Assembly: GCA_041389525.1 (NCBI GenBank)
Contig: JAWKRR010000052.1
Coordinates: 1 to 52,069 of the forward strand
Origin: JACKFB01 sp041389525
GTDB lineage: Bacteria; Myxococcota_A; UBA9042; PHBI01; JACKFB01
Length of the DNA stretch: 52,069 bases
Direction: 5' to 3'
This document shows, one piece after another, positions 18,159-25,880 of this stretch. The position numbers and the translations under genes are program-made. The notes under the pieces are model-generated. The model ran no database searches. It had not been told where the DNA came from and was given only the letters and a program-made list of their open reading frames with translations. Numbering within the stretch: the first letter of the stretch is position 1; each line of letters starts with the position of its first letter.

Positions 18159-20489
18159 TCATATCTCCTCGTCCTCATCCCAGGGGATCTTCCAGTCGCC
18201 CTGATCGGTCGTCCCGAACCACTCCTGCAACACCTCGCGGGTGTTGACCGACTCGATGTCCTCGAACTCCAGGGTGGCCGCGACGCACGCGTCGTTTTCC
18301 AGGACCTCGCCCTTCTTGCGGGCCTTCTCCTCCTTCGCGAGCTGCGCCTTGATCTGGCGCAGGGACATCCCCTTGCTGAGCACCTGGATGCGCTGCGACG
18401 CGTGGAAGGTCAGCCACTGCAGGAAGTGCACGGGGTGGAAGTGGAAGACCACGCCGTCCCACGCCTCGACCGGCAGCCCGACGTGCTCAGCGACGTCGCG
18501 GCTCAGCCAGATGAATGGCAGCACGTCGACGAGCGCCTCACGGAAGATGCCCGCCTGCTTCAGCGCCTCCTTGAAGTCGTCGATCTGGTCGTCCCAGCCC
18601 TCCGCCTTCGACAGCGCCCGCACCCAGTCGACCTGATCGCTCCACTCGCTCACGTGCCGGCTGATGACCGTGCGCAGCCACCGCTTCTCCTCCACGTAGT
18701 CGGAGACGCTCGTGTAGAGATCCTCGATGTCCATGGGCGACACGACCCGCTGCGGCACCAGGCTCGCCTTCTGCGACAGGTAGCCGCCGCCCCCGAACAG
18801 ATCGAGGATCGCGTGGTTGTCGCAGAAGAGGTCGCCGTCGAGATCGGCCTCGATCTCCACGAAGTAGCGCCCGTGGACGCTCATGTCGATGGCCTCGTCC
18901 CACCCCTTCGCGGCGAAGATCTCGACGTGGATCATGTCCGACCAGTCGTCGGGCGGGCCGAACTTCCCGACCTTCCCGATCACCTCGCCCGATGACACCT
19001 TGATCGGCCGCTCCTTCCACGGGACCTTGGCGATCTTCCCGTCGGCGAAGGCGCCGACCAGCTGCCCGACCGCGCCGGCCTCCAGGTACGGCTTCTTCTC
19101 GAACTCGCCGTCGTCCTCTTCCTCGACGCCCAGGATGCCGCCGCCGTCGTCTGCGCCCGGCTTTTTCTTCTCTTCGGCCGCCGTCGGGTCGGGCGCGCCC
19201 TCCTCTTCGGGGTCGTCGACCTCTTCCGGGTCGCCGGCCCCGCCCTCCATCGCGTCCAGGTCCTCTTCCGCCTGGCCCGAGTCGATCCGGCGCAGGGCCT
19301 TGACCCACTCGAACGCGTCGCGGTTGTCCACGCCCACATCCACCGGCGCGAGGTGCATGTAGAGCGAGTAGAAGACCAGCGGCGAGGTCTTGTCCTTGCC
19401 GCGGCGCGGGATCGGCACCTCGTGGCGGAAGAGCAGGAAGTTGTTGTGGCCCATGCGGGCTGGCTTTTTTCCGAAGCGGCCCGCCACCAGCACGCCGTCG
19501 AACATCATCTTCACGTCGGCGTTCGCCCGCTTATGCAGGTGGATGCCGCCGTGCCAGGTCTGGTTGATGCCCAGCGGGAACCAGCCGCCATCCGACGACT
19601 GCTCGTTGTTCTTGAAGTACTGGTCCGCGTACTCCTCGACCTTCGCCGGCTCAAGGAGGGTCGCGATGTTCTTGCCGTCCTCGATCTCGACCGGGAAGGC
19701 GTTATGTTCGCGGGCGAGGCCGTGATACACGCGCTGCCAGTCGAAGCCCGGCCCGGGATCCCAGCGGCTGGCCGAGACGTGCCAGTGGCCGACGAAGCCC
19801 TCGAAGCCGAGGCCGTCTTCCAGCGTGTTCGGGATGATCTCTCCCCGCTCGTCCAGCGGCGGGAAGGGCTGGATGCGGTCCAGCACCTTCGTCAGCACCT
19901 TGAGCAGCCCGATGAGCGCTTGGTACTGCGGGTCCGTGTAGCCGTAGGACTGCACCTCGCCGCCGTTGATGCGCATCCGGCCGGAGCGCGGGCGCTTGAA
20001 CTCCTTCTTGTTCATCTCGGCGATGCGCGAGTGGGTCGGGTAGTAGGGCGGCTCGTTGGGCTCGCGCACGAGGTTCCGCATGAGGTTGTTGAGGTCCACG
20101 CCCACGCTGGCGTCGTTCGCGTCGCCCGCGTGATACGCCTGATACAGCACGTCCAGCCCTTGGTAGAGCGTGCCGTCCCAGTCGATCATGAAGTGCGTCG
20201 ACAGCCCTCGGTCGACCAGCACTCGGAAGCACAGGTCGCTGTCGTAGGTGAGGTCGGTGTGCAGCACCACCATGTGGACGACCTCTTTGAGCTCGTCCAG
20301 CGTCTTGACCGGCCCCCCTTTCTTCGTCCGCCGGTTCGAGTACAGGCCTGAGCCGGTCTTCGCCATCGCCGCGCCGACGTTGGCCTCGAAGCTCATCCCG
20401 CCCGGGTCCAGCCACGTGACGACCTTGACCCCTTCGACCTTGTAGGGCTCGCCGTTGATGATGATGCTGTCGTACGTCGGTTCGGCCAC
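18159..20489 (-). CDS. Amidase_2 peptidoglycan hydrolase fused to a degenerate LytM/M23-like domain
   Basis: This 776-residue protein has a GTG start sharing one base with the upstream TAG. No signal peptide is visible (VAEPTYDSIIING). Residues about 70-265 match N-acetylmuramoyl-L-alanine amidase (Amidase_2). H77 (LHTDLTYDSD) and H237 with D244 (HVSASRWDPGPGFDW) are the expected zinc ligands. The STHFMIDWDGTLYQ and YHAGDANDASVGVDL blocks are family hallmarks. Residues about 305-385 and 470-520 resemble an M23/LytM domain (WHGGIHLHK, FDGVLVAG, VFYSLYMHLAP, SSGEVIGKVGKFG, IHVEIFA). The HxxxD ligand reads HxxxH, and HxH has lost its first His, so it is probably inactive. An acidic insert of about 90 residues splits it. 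The C-terminal 240 residues contain FHFHPVHFLQWLTF and are unrecognised. Confidence 0.72.
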   Translation of the reverse strand: MAEPTYDSIIINGEPYKVEGVKVVTWLDPGGMSFEANVGAAMAKTGSGLYSNRRTKKGGPVKTLDELKEVVHMVVLHTDLTYDSDLCFRVLVDRGLSTHFMIDWDGTLYQGLDVLYQAYHAGDANDASVGVDLNNLMRNLVREPNEPPYYPTHSRIAEMNKKEFKRPRSGRMRINGGEVQSYGYTDPQYQALIGLLKVLTKVLDRIQPFPPLDERGEIIPNTLEDGLGFEGFVGHWHVSASRWDPGPGFDWQRVYHGLAREHNAFPVEIEDGKNIATLLEPAKVEEYADQYFKNNEQSSDGGWFPLGINQTWHGGIHLHKRANADVKMMFDGVLVAGRFGKKPARMGHNNFLLFRHEVPIPRRGKDKTSPLVFYSLYMHLAPVDVGVDNRDAFEWVKALRRIDSGQAEEDLDAMEGGAGDPEEVDDPEEEGAPDPTAAEEKKKPGADDGGGILGVEEEDDGEFEKKPYLEAGAVGQLVGAFADGKIAKVPWKERPIKVSSGEVIGKVGKFGPPDDWSDMIHVEIFAAKGWDEAIDMSVHGRYFVEIEADLDGDLFCDNHAILDLFGGGGYLSQKASLVPQRVVSPMDIEDLYTSVSDYVEEKRWLRTVISRHVSEWSDQVDWVRALSKAEGWDDQIDDFKEALKQAGIFREALVDVLPFIWLSRDVAEHVGLPVEAWDGVVFHFHPVHFLQWLTFHASQRIQVLSKGMSLRQIKAQLAKEEKARKKGEVLENDACVAATLEFEDIESVNTREVLQEWFGTTDQGDWKIPWDEDEEI

Positions 20490-22135
20490 TACTTCTTCGC
20501 CTTGGCCTTCGCGGCCGCCGCCTTCTTGGCAGCCGCCGAGCCCTTCTTCGCGAGACCACCGGCCTTCTTGGCCGCCCCGCCTCCCTTTTTGCCAGCGATC
20601 TTCAGGATAATCTTGAGGAGGATGAGCAGCACGATGATGGCCAGCCCGATGGCGATACCCAGCATGACCTTCTTGCCGAGCTTCGCCTCGACCATCGCGC
20701 GGGTCTCTGCGACCTTGAACGCGAGGTCGTCGGGTGCGGTCGGCAGCGTGACGCTGAAGGTGTCGGTGGTGAACGAGCCGCCCCGACCCTTGAGGCGCAC
20801 CTCGTAGTTGCGAGTCGCGCCCGGGATGGCGGCGTGGTCGGTGAAGCTGATGACGTGCTGACCGGACAGCTCGGCGGTCAGATCGCTGTAGAGATCGACG
20901 ACCTGGTTCGCGTCTTCGGCCACGCGCGCGGTGCCGCCGGTGCGCCACGCGAGGATCTCCATGCGCTCGCGGGCCGAGATCCCGGCTTGGGGATCGACCA
21001 CCGAGAAGATCCGGACGTTCGCCGTCTTCGCCAGCGCCAGCCACGCGGGCAGCCGCTCGCGAAAGAGCTCCTGCTCCTTGATGGCGGCCTTGTCCATCGC
21101 GTCGTCGATGCACTTCTTGATGTTGTCGTAGGTCTTGTTCGACTCCGCACAGACGGCGCGCAGGTGGTCGCGGCACTCGCGGTCGCGGTAGATGTACCCG
21201 TCGCGGCCATCGCCCAGCAGGATCAGCGCCCGCGGCTGGCCCGGCAGCGCGCCCTCGACCAGCATGCGCAGCGCCACCTCGATGGCCGGCGCGCCGTACG
21301 ACTCGAGCTCGCCGTCGCGGGTCAGCGAGCCGGTGGACATGCGCGGCTGCTGCGGTTTGTCGGTGCACAGCGGGGTCGAGAGGCCGAACAGGTTCGGATA
21401 GAAGCCCTTGAAGGTCTCGCTCTCCACGATCTTCCCGAGCCCCTCGTACTTCGCGGTCAGGCCGCAGTGCGCCTCATCGGGGTCCAGATCCTCGGGCGGC
21501 TCCTCGGGCGGCGGCTCGCCGTGACGCTCGGCCTGCCGCAGCTCCCAGGTGCGGCACTTCTCGCGGATGTCGTCGGTGAGCGGCGTGAGCTGCATGGTGC
21601 GCCCCTTCGCCTCGACCCAGGTGGACACGAAGTCGTTGTACCAGACCGCGTTCATCAGGTTGGTCTTGCCGAGCTTCTTGAAGAAGAGGCCCGCCCCGCC
21701 CTTCACGCGCTCGCCCAAGGTCCCTTCGCTGTATGAGATGTCGTTGAAGCCGGGGATGACGACCACCGCGGCCATCCCTCGCTCGTCGTCGCCGGCGATC
21801 GTCACCGTCGGCAGCTCTTCCTTCGGGATCTCGGGCGGTTTTTCCTCGCCATCGGGCGTCGGGAACGTGGGCTCGCCGTCGGCGATCGAGAAGAGCTCGA
21901 CCCGCTTCTCACCGTCGGGCTTCTCGAAGACCTGGATCTCGTCGGGCCACTTCTCCGGCACCTGCCGCAGGCGGGCGTCCAGCAAGGACACGTAGACCTT
22001 GATGCGCGGGGCGGCGGTGGCGTCGATGTGGTTGATCTTGGCCTGCGGAAAGCCGGGCACCGCCTCCCCGACGGCCGCGGGCAGCAGCAACGCCGAGAGC
22101 GCGAGCGCTGTGACGAGTCGCCGACCTTCCCTCAC
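20489..22135 (-). CDS. Signal-peptide VWA-like protein with C-terminal membrane helix and Lys/Ala-rich tail
   Basis: This 548-residue protein takes its start at the GTG that overlaps the upstream stop by 4 nt; a GTG 9 nt earlier is also possible. A signal peptide (RRLVTALALSALLLPAAVGEA) precedes a periplasmic domain. It contains AAVVVIPGFNDISYS, whose D132-x-S-x-S fits a MIDAS, and RALILLGDGRDGY, the usual second VWA strand. RVSEVDP-like later strands (VRIFSVVDPQAGIS, then EILAWRTGGTARVA with VVDLYSDL) also fit VWA-domain order. One strong helix (VMLGIAIGLAIIVLLILLK) leads into a 33-residue tail almost only of Lys, Ala and Gly. The tail would be cytoplasmic and resembles histone H1-like tails. 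The role is unknown; the middle gene of the operon. Confidence 0.6.
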   Translation of the reverse strand: MREGRRLVTALALSALLLPAAVGEAVPGFPQAKINHIDATAAPRIKVYVSLLDARLRQVPEKWPDEIQVFEKPDGEKRVELFSIADGEPTFPTPDGEEKPPEIPKEELPTVTIAGDDERGMAAVVVIPGFNDISYSEGTLGERVKGGAGLFFKKLGKTNLMNAVWYNDFVSTWVEAKGRTMQLTPLTDDIREKCRTWELRQAERHGEPPPEEPPEDLDPDEAHCGLTAKYEGLGKIVESETFKGFYPNLFGLSTPLCTDKPQQPRMSTGSLTRDGELESYGAPAIEVALRMLVEGALPGQPRALILLGDGRDGYIYRDRECRDHLRAVCAESNKTYDNIKKCIDDAMDKAAIKEQELFRERLPAWLALAKTANVRIFSVVDPQAGISARERMEILAWRTGGTARVAEDANQVVDLYSDLTAELSGQHVISFTDHAAIPGATRNYEVRLKGRGGSFTTDTFSVTLPTAPDDLAFKVAETRAMVEAKLGKKVMLGIAIGLAIIVLLILLKIILKIAGKKGGGAAKKAGGLAKKGSAAAKKAAAAKAKAKK

Positions 22136-22539
22136 GCGAACCACACGAGCCGCCGCACCGCGTACTTCACCGGAGCCGCCGTGACCGCCCGGTGGCGGCC
22201 GCAGCGCACCTCGGCGTGGACCAGGTAGTCGCCGACGACGCGATCCTCAAACGGGTACGCGAGGCGGATGGGGCCCTCGGCGCGCCCCGAGCGCACGGTC
22301 AGCGCGCCCGCGTCGACGTACTCGACGCCCCGAGGCGTGGTGACGGCGAGGCGCACGGTGGCCTCCGCTCCCTCGGCGGCGTCCGGCAGGTCGGCGCAGA
22401 GGCTGACCTCCGCGAGCGCGCGCGAGCGAGGCGTGGCCCAGCGGGCGTCGCCTGTCTTGCCCACGGTGGCGACCACAGCGCCGCCGGCGGCGGCAAGGCT
22501 GAGGCCAAGGAAGGTCCGACGTTTCAGGTCTCGCGGCAT
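22132..22539 (-). CDS. Small exported protein with Tat-type signal
   Basis: This 135-residue protein begins KRRTFLGLSLAAAGGAVVA, an RRxFLG twin-arginine-like motif with a short hydrophobic segment. It would therefore be exported folded. The mature part (ALAEVSLCADLPDAAEG, VRLAVTTPRGVEYVD, AYPFEDRVVGDYLVHAEVRC) looks like a small beta-sandwich. It has two Cys in the mature part. I do not recognise the family. It is the first gene of the overlapping operon with the VWA protein and the amidase, and a promoter ends 6 nt before its ATG. Confidence 0.65.
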   Translation of the reverse strand: MPRDLKRRTFLGLSLAAAGGAVVATVGKTGDARWATPRSRALAEVSLCADLPDAAEGAEATVRLAVTTPRGVEYVDAGALTVRSGRAEGPIRLAYPFEDRVVGDYLVHAEVRCGRHRAVTAAPVKYAVRRLVWFA

Positions 22540-22545
22540 CGCCGT

Positions 22546-22574
22546 AGCCTAAAGAGCGCGTGCCGCCCTGACAA
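22546..22574 (-). promoter_or_regulatory. Leaderless-type promoter of the Tat/VWA/amidase operon
   Basis: On the minus strand TTGTCA is followed after 17 nt by TAGGCT (a TANNNT -10). Six nt later comes the ATG at 22539. This spacing places transcription start at the first base of the start codon. The -35 box lies within the loop and stem of the terminator hairpin at 22560-22588. Confidence 0.6.
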
Positions 22575-22588
22575 GGCCAGGACGGCAC
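22560..22588 (-). terminator. Hairpin terminator of the upstream lipoprotein gene
   Basis: A stem GTGCCG/CGGCAC plus CCTG/CAGG with one mismatch and a 7-nt loop lies 25-53 nt after the lipoprotein stop. It is followed on the minus strand by GCGCTCTTT. It overlaps the -35 of the next operon. Confidence 0.55.
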
Positions 22589-22612
22589 GACGAGCGGGGC
22601 CAGGACCGGAGA

Positions 22613-23617
22613 TCAGTCGCAGGTCGTGACCAGGCGGACCGAGTCCATGTAGACGCCCTCGTAGGCCTCGATGGGCGCCGTGACCGAGTCGAAGACGAAG
22701 CGGAGCTGCACTGCCTGCCCGGCGTAGGCGTCCAGGGGCACGTCGATGCTCTCGAAGCCGCTGCTGCCGGCTTGGGGGGCCAGCTTGGACGACCACGCGG
22801 AGAGCAAGGCGCCATCTCGCAGAACGAGGACCTGGAAGACGTCCAGCTCGGGTTTGGGGCGGGTGGCCTTGAAGAGGTCGAGGCGGGCGACGCTGCGGCC
22901 ACCGGAGGGGATCTCGAGGACGGGCGTGGTGGCCGAGGACTTCACCCGGGCGGGCGAGGCGTAGCTCTGGCTGACGGGGTCGCCGCAGTAGAGGCTGTAA
23001 GCGCCGGAGGTGTGGCGGGTCTTGTCCGGGGTCCAGAAGACGCCGGTCTCGAGGTTGTCGGTGACGAAGAGGCTCGAGAGCGTGCCGGCGTCGAAGGTCG
23101 CGAGGGAGCGCTCGCCGGGCAGGCAGCAGTCGGTGCTGAAGGCGCCGGTGAAGCTGCAGAGGCCGTCGTCACAGGTGGTGGCGGTGCAGGCGTCGCCGTC
23201 GTCGCAGTCGGCGTCGCTGAGGCAGGTGTCGGGGTTCAGGGTCGCGATGCAGCTCGCGCCCTCGCACACGTTGACGGTCTGCGGGTCGCCGTCGTCGCAG
23301 TCGGCGTCGCTGGTGCAGCAGTCGTCGGGCGCGTCGGCGGCCGCGCAGGGGTCGTCGGTGGGCTCGGGCGGGTCGATGCCGGGTGGGTCGGGCGCGCAGA
23401 TGCTGCCGTCTTCGCAGGGGGTGGCGGCCTCGACGGGGCGCTCGGCGCGCTGCTCGAGATCTTCGGCGGCCAGGAGCGGCGGGCCGTCGATGTGCTGGCG
23501 GAAGCCGCCGACGGTCTCGTCGCAGCAGGCGCTGGTCAGGATGCTGGCGAGGGAGATGAGCAGCGCGGGGGCGAGCGCGCGGCTGAGAACGGCGATGGGC
23601 AAGCCGGAGCGTGGCAT
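22613..23617 (-). CDS. Secreted Cys-rich protein with C-terminal beta-sandwich
   Basis: This 334-residue protein has an N-terminal hydrophobic signal (LSRALAPALLISLASILTSAC). The following CC could be a weak lipobox (-3 is Thr) at C31 or C32. AGGAGG lies 8 nt upstream of the ATG. Residues about 90-165 hold Cys-Asp repeats (CCTSDADCDDGD, CLSDADCDDGDACTATTC) found in many myxobacterial surface proteins. Residues about 180-334 (FDAGTLSSLFVTDN to VYMDSVRLVTTCD) resemble a jelly-roll carbohydrate or MAM-like domain. This is also seen in M6-protease accessory regions. It ends in a last Cys two residues from the C-terminus. The function is unknown; surface exposure is inferred. A terminator hairpin follows. 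Confidence 0.68.
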   Translation of the reverse strand: MPRSGLPIAVLSRALAPALLISLASILTSACCDETVGGFRQHIDGPPLLAAEDLEQRAERPVEAATPCEDGSICAPDPPGIDPPEPTDDPCAAADAPDDCCTSDADCDDGDPQTVNVCEGASCIATLNPDTCLSDADCDDGDACTATTCDDGLCSFTGAFSTDCCLPGERSLATFDAGTLSSLFVTDNLETGVFWTPDKTRHTSGAYSLYCGDPVSQSYASPARVKSSATTPVLEIPSGGRSVARLDLFKATRPKPELDVFQVLVLRDGALLSAWSSKLAPQAGSSGFESIDVPLDAYAGQAVQLRFVFDSVTAPIEAYEGVYMDSVRLVTTCD

Positions 23618-23675
23618 GGCGGGGGCCTCCTGAACGCGGGGGAACAGGGGTCCGACGAGGCGCCTCCGGGGGTAT

Positions 23676-25115
23676 TCAGGTCGGCTTTTTCTGCTGCTGA
23701 CCGCGCGCTTTGAGGCCGCGGACCACGCGGAACGTGGCCGCCAGCTTCGACGGGCCGCTCGAGCGCAGCCAGTCCAGCGAGAGGCGGGCGAGGCGCACGG
23801 CGGCCTCGTCGGCGGGGAGCCACCAGGGCTCGGGCGCGCTGTTCTCGTCGACCAGGACGACCTTGGGCTGGGTCATCTCGCGCAGGGCCCACTCGGAGTT
23901 GGTCGCGCCGTGCCCCGACGAGCCGCGACCCGACCAGGGCGCGAAGGGCATGCTGGCGGTGAGCGCCACGTTGTTGATGGTCACGACGCCCGCGTTGGCG
24001 CGCATGGCGAGCTGCTGGGCGCGCGCCTCGCTCTTGGTCCAGATGCTGAGCGTCAGCCCGAACTCGGAGTCGTTGGCGCGGCGCAGGGCCTCGTCGCCAT
24101 CTTCGACCGCGACGACCGGGCAGACGGGGCCGAAGGTCTCTTCGACAAGGATGCGGGCGTCGGCGGGGACCTCGGTGAGGATGACGGCGCCGCCTGGGTA
24201 TTCGCCGTGCAGCTTCGCCCCGCGCGACTCGGCGTCGGCGAGGTGCTCGCGGACGATGCGGTCTTGCGCCTCGGTGGCCACCGGCGCGACCGCGAGGCCC
24301 TTGGCCCGAGCGGTCAGCGCGCCGATGAAGCGCTCGTAGATGGCCCGCTCGACGAAGACCCGCTCGATGGCCGCGCAGTTCTGGCCGCTGTTGGTGATGG
24401 CGCCCCAGAGCACGCCCTCGACCGTCCGCTCGAGATCGCAGTCCCGAAGCACGATGGCGGCGTCTTTTCCGCCAAGCTCCAGGCTGACGCTCTTGAGCTG
24501 GGCGGCGCAGCGCTGGCCGACCAGGCGACCGGTGGCGACCGAGCCGGTGAAGACCACGTGGTCGGCGAGGTCGATGACCTGCTCGCCGGCCTCGCGCCCG
24601 CCCTGGACCAGGGTCAGCACGCCGCCGGGCAGCACCGAGTCGAAGATCTCGGCCAGCAGCGCACCCGTCTTGGGCGTGACCTCGCTGGGCTTGAAGACGA
24701 CCGCGTTACCCGCCAGCAGCGCCGGCACCAGCGTGCGAAGCGGGATCGCCGACGGGTAATTCCACGGCGTGATCAGCCCGATGATGCCTCGCGGCTCGGT
24801 GTGCAACACCGCGCGCTTGCCCGGGTGAGCCAGCGAGGAGAGCGGCAGCTTCTTCGGCGCCAGCAGCTTTCGCCCCGGGCCGGTCCACCAGGAGAAGAGG
24901 TCCAGGTTCGGGACCACGTCGGCGAACCAGGCGTCTGCCGGGTGTTTCTGCGTCTCCTCGCAGACCACGCGGGCGACGTCTTCAGCGCGCTCAGCGAAGC
25001 GCCGGCCGATCTCGCGGAGGTGGACACAGCGTGCGTCGAGAGGCTCAGCGGCCCACGCGCGCTGGGCGGCGCGCATCGCCGCGACCGAGGCGCGAGCGGC
25101 CGGTCCCTCGCTCAC
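23676..25115 (-). CDS. Aldehyde dehydrogenase (NAD(P)-dependent)
   Basis: This 479-residue ALDH-fold protein oxidises aldehydes to acids in the cytoplasm. The catalytic set is present: N119 in ITPWNYPSA, the FKPSEVTP cofactor loop, FTGSVATGRLVG (GxxxxG), E213 in LELGGKD, and the nucleophile C247 in NSGQNCAA. The C-terminal block VEETFGPVCPVV is also typical. A 30-residue extra tail rich in Arg and Lys (RVVRGLKARGQQQKK) follows. The start is a GTG overlapping the TetR stop by 4 nt, so the TetR regulator and enzyme form an operon. The substrate is not decidable; it lacks betaine- or succinate-specific markers that I can recognise. Confidence 0.93.
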   Translation of the reverse strand: MSEGPAARASVAAMRAAQRAWAAEPLDARCVHLREIGRRFAERAEDVARVVCEETQKHPADAWFADVVPNLDLFSWWTGPGRKLLAPKKLPLSSLAHPGKRAVLHTEPRGIIGLITPWNYPSAIPLRTLVPALLAGNAVVFKPSEVTPKTGALLAEIFDSVLPGGVLTLVQGGREAGEQVIDLADHVVFTGSVATGRLVGQRCAAQLKSVSLELGGKDAAIVLRDCDLERTVEGVLWGAITNSGQNCAAIERVFVERAIYERFIGALTARAKGLAVAPVATEAQDRIVREHLADAESRGAKLHGEYPGGAVILTEVPADARILVEETFGPVCPVVAVEDGDEALRRANDSEFGLTLSIWTKSEARAQQLAMRANAGVVTINNVALTASMPFAPWSGRGSSGHGATNSEWALREMTQPKVVLVDENSAPEPWWLPADEAAVRLARLSLDWLRSSGPSKLAATFRVVRGLKARGQQQKKPT

Positions 25116-25720
25116 GGGCGGCGCAGGATGCCGTGCAGCAGCACCTCGGCCATCTGCCCCGCCATCGCGTCGTCGGTGAGGCCGATCTGCTCGGACAGGC
25201 TGGTCTCGAGCATCACTTCGGTGATGTAGAAGTGCATGAAGAGGTCGAGGATGCAGCGCGTGATGACGGCCGGATGCGCGTCCACGAGCTCGCCAGCGGC
25301 CTGCCGGTGGGCCAGCAGGTTCTCGGATGCGTGGGCGAAGGCCTCGTGCATCTGATTGATAATCGGCTTCACGTTGCGCGCTTGGAACTCGAGGATGTCG
25401 ATATAGACGAGCTTGAAGTCGTCTTTGTGCGCGCGGACCAAGGCGATGATGGCGCGGCCGATCTCGGGCACGTTCTCGGGGAACTCGCGCGCCTGAAAGA
25501 GCGACGCGACCCGGGGCAGGGCCTGGACTAGACCTACCGAGGGCAGCAGGGCCTCGTAGATCTCCTCCTTCGAAGCGAAGTGGTGGTAGATCCCACCCAT
25601 CGAGACGCTGGCCTCTTTGGCGATCAATCGCAGGTTGGTTCCATTGAACCCCTGCGAGAGAAAGAGCCGCCTCGCCGCTTGAAGTATTCGGTCACGAACC
25701 GAAGGTGTGTCGTCCGCCAT
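25112..25720 (-). CDS. TetR-family transcriptional regulator
   Basis: This 202-residue protein has an N-terminal helix-turn-helix (RILQAARRLFLSQGF, then LRLIAKEASVSMGGIYHHFASKEEIYEAL), the canonical TetR DNA-binding domain. The variable helical C-terminal domain (residues 55-200) would bind the inducer. The operon with ALDH suggests control of aldehyde metabolism or detoxification. The ATG at 25720 is chosen because the conserved HTH starts 9 residues later. A promoter with TATAGT 10 nt upstream and an inverted repeat covering the start site suggest autoregulation. Confidence 0.93.
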   Translation of the reverse strand: MADDTPSVRDRILQAARRLFLSQGFNGTNLRLIAKEASVSMGGIYHHFASKEEIYEALLPSVGLVQALPRVASLFQAREFPENVPEIGRAIIALVRAHKDDFKLVYIDILEFQARNVKPIINQMHEAFAHASENLLAHRQAAGELVDAHPAVITRCILDLFMHFYITEVMLETSLSEQIGLTDDAMAGQMAEVLLHGILRRP

Positions 25721-25746
25721 GGTGGGCGGGACTATACGCCCATGGC
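25716..25746 (-). promoter_or_regulatory. Candidate TetR operator
   Basis: On the minus strand GCCATGGGCG and CGCCCACCATGGC form an imperfect inverted repeat around the -10 box TATAGT and over the ATG. A regulator dimer bound here would block its own promoter. The regularity is modest. Confidence 0.45.
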
Positions 25747-25761
25747 GAGCCGCGACGTCAA
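25731..25761 (-). promoter_or_regulatory. Candidate tetR-ALDH promoter
   Basis: On the minus strand TTGACG and TATAGT (five of six consensus bases) are separated by 19 nt. The ATG follows 10 nt later, giving a very short or absent leader. Confidence 0.5.
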
Positions 25762-25791
25762 CCCCATTGGGCGGCTCCGGCGGCGTCTTGC

Positions 25792-25821
25792 TTGAGTCCG
25801 ACCAGTCGGCCCCTCTATGCT
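25792..25821 (+). promoter_or_regulatory. Candidate promoter for the IPT lipoprotein operon
   Basis: TTGAGT and TATGCT are separated by 18 nt, 60 nt before the ATG at 25881. A GAGGA ribosome binding site lies 8 nt before that ATG. The 160-bp gap between divergent tetR and this gene holds both promoters. Confidence 0.5.
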
Positions 25822-25880
25822 GCGTTCTCTGGCATGAACGCACCCGGCGCGGCGATCGTCTCGCCACAGAGGACCCAGGC

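Noticed and set aside
18159..20489. Active M23 endopeptidase
   Set aside because: The required Asp and one His of the zinc site are changed, so the M23-like part is called degenerate rather than catalytic.
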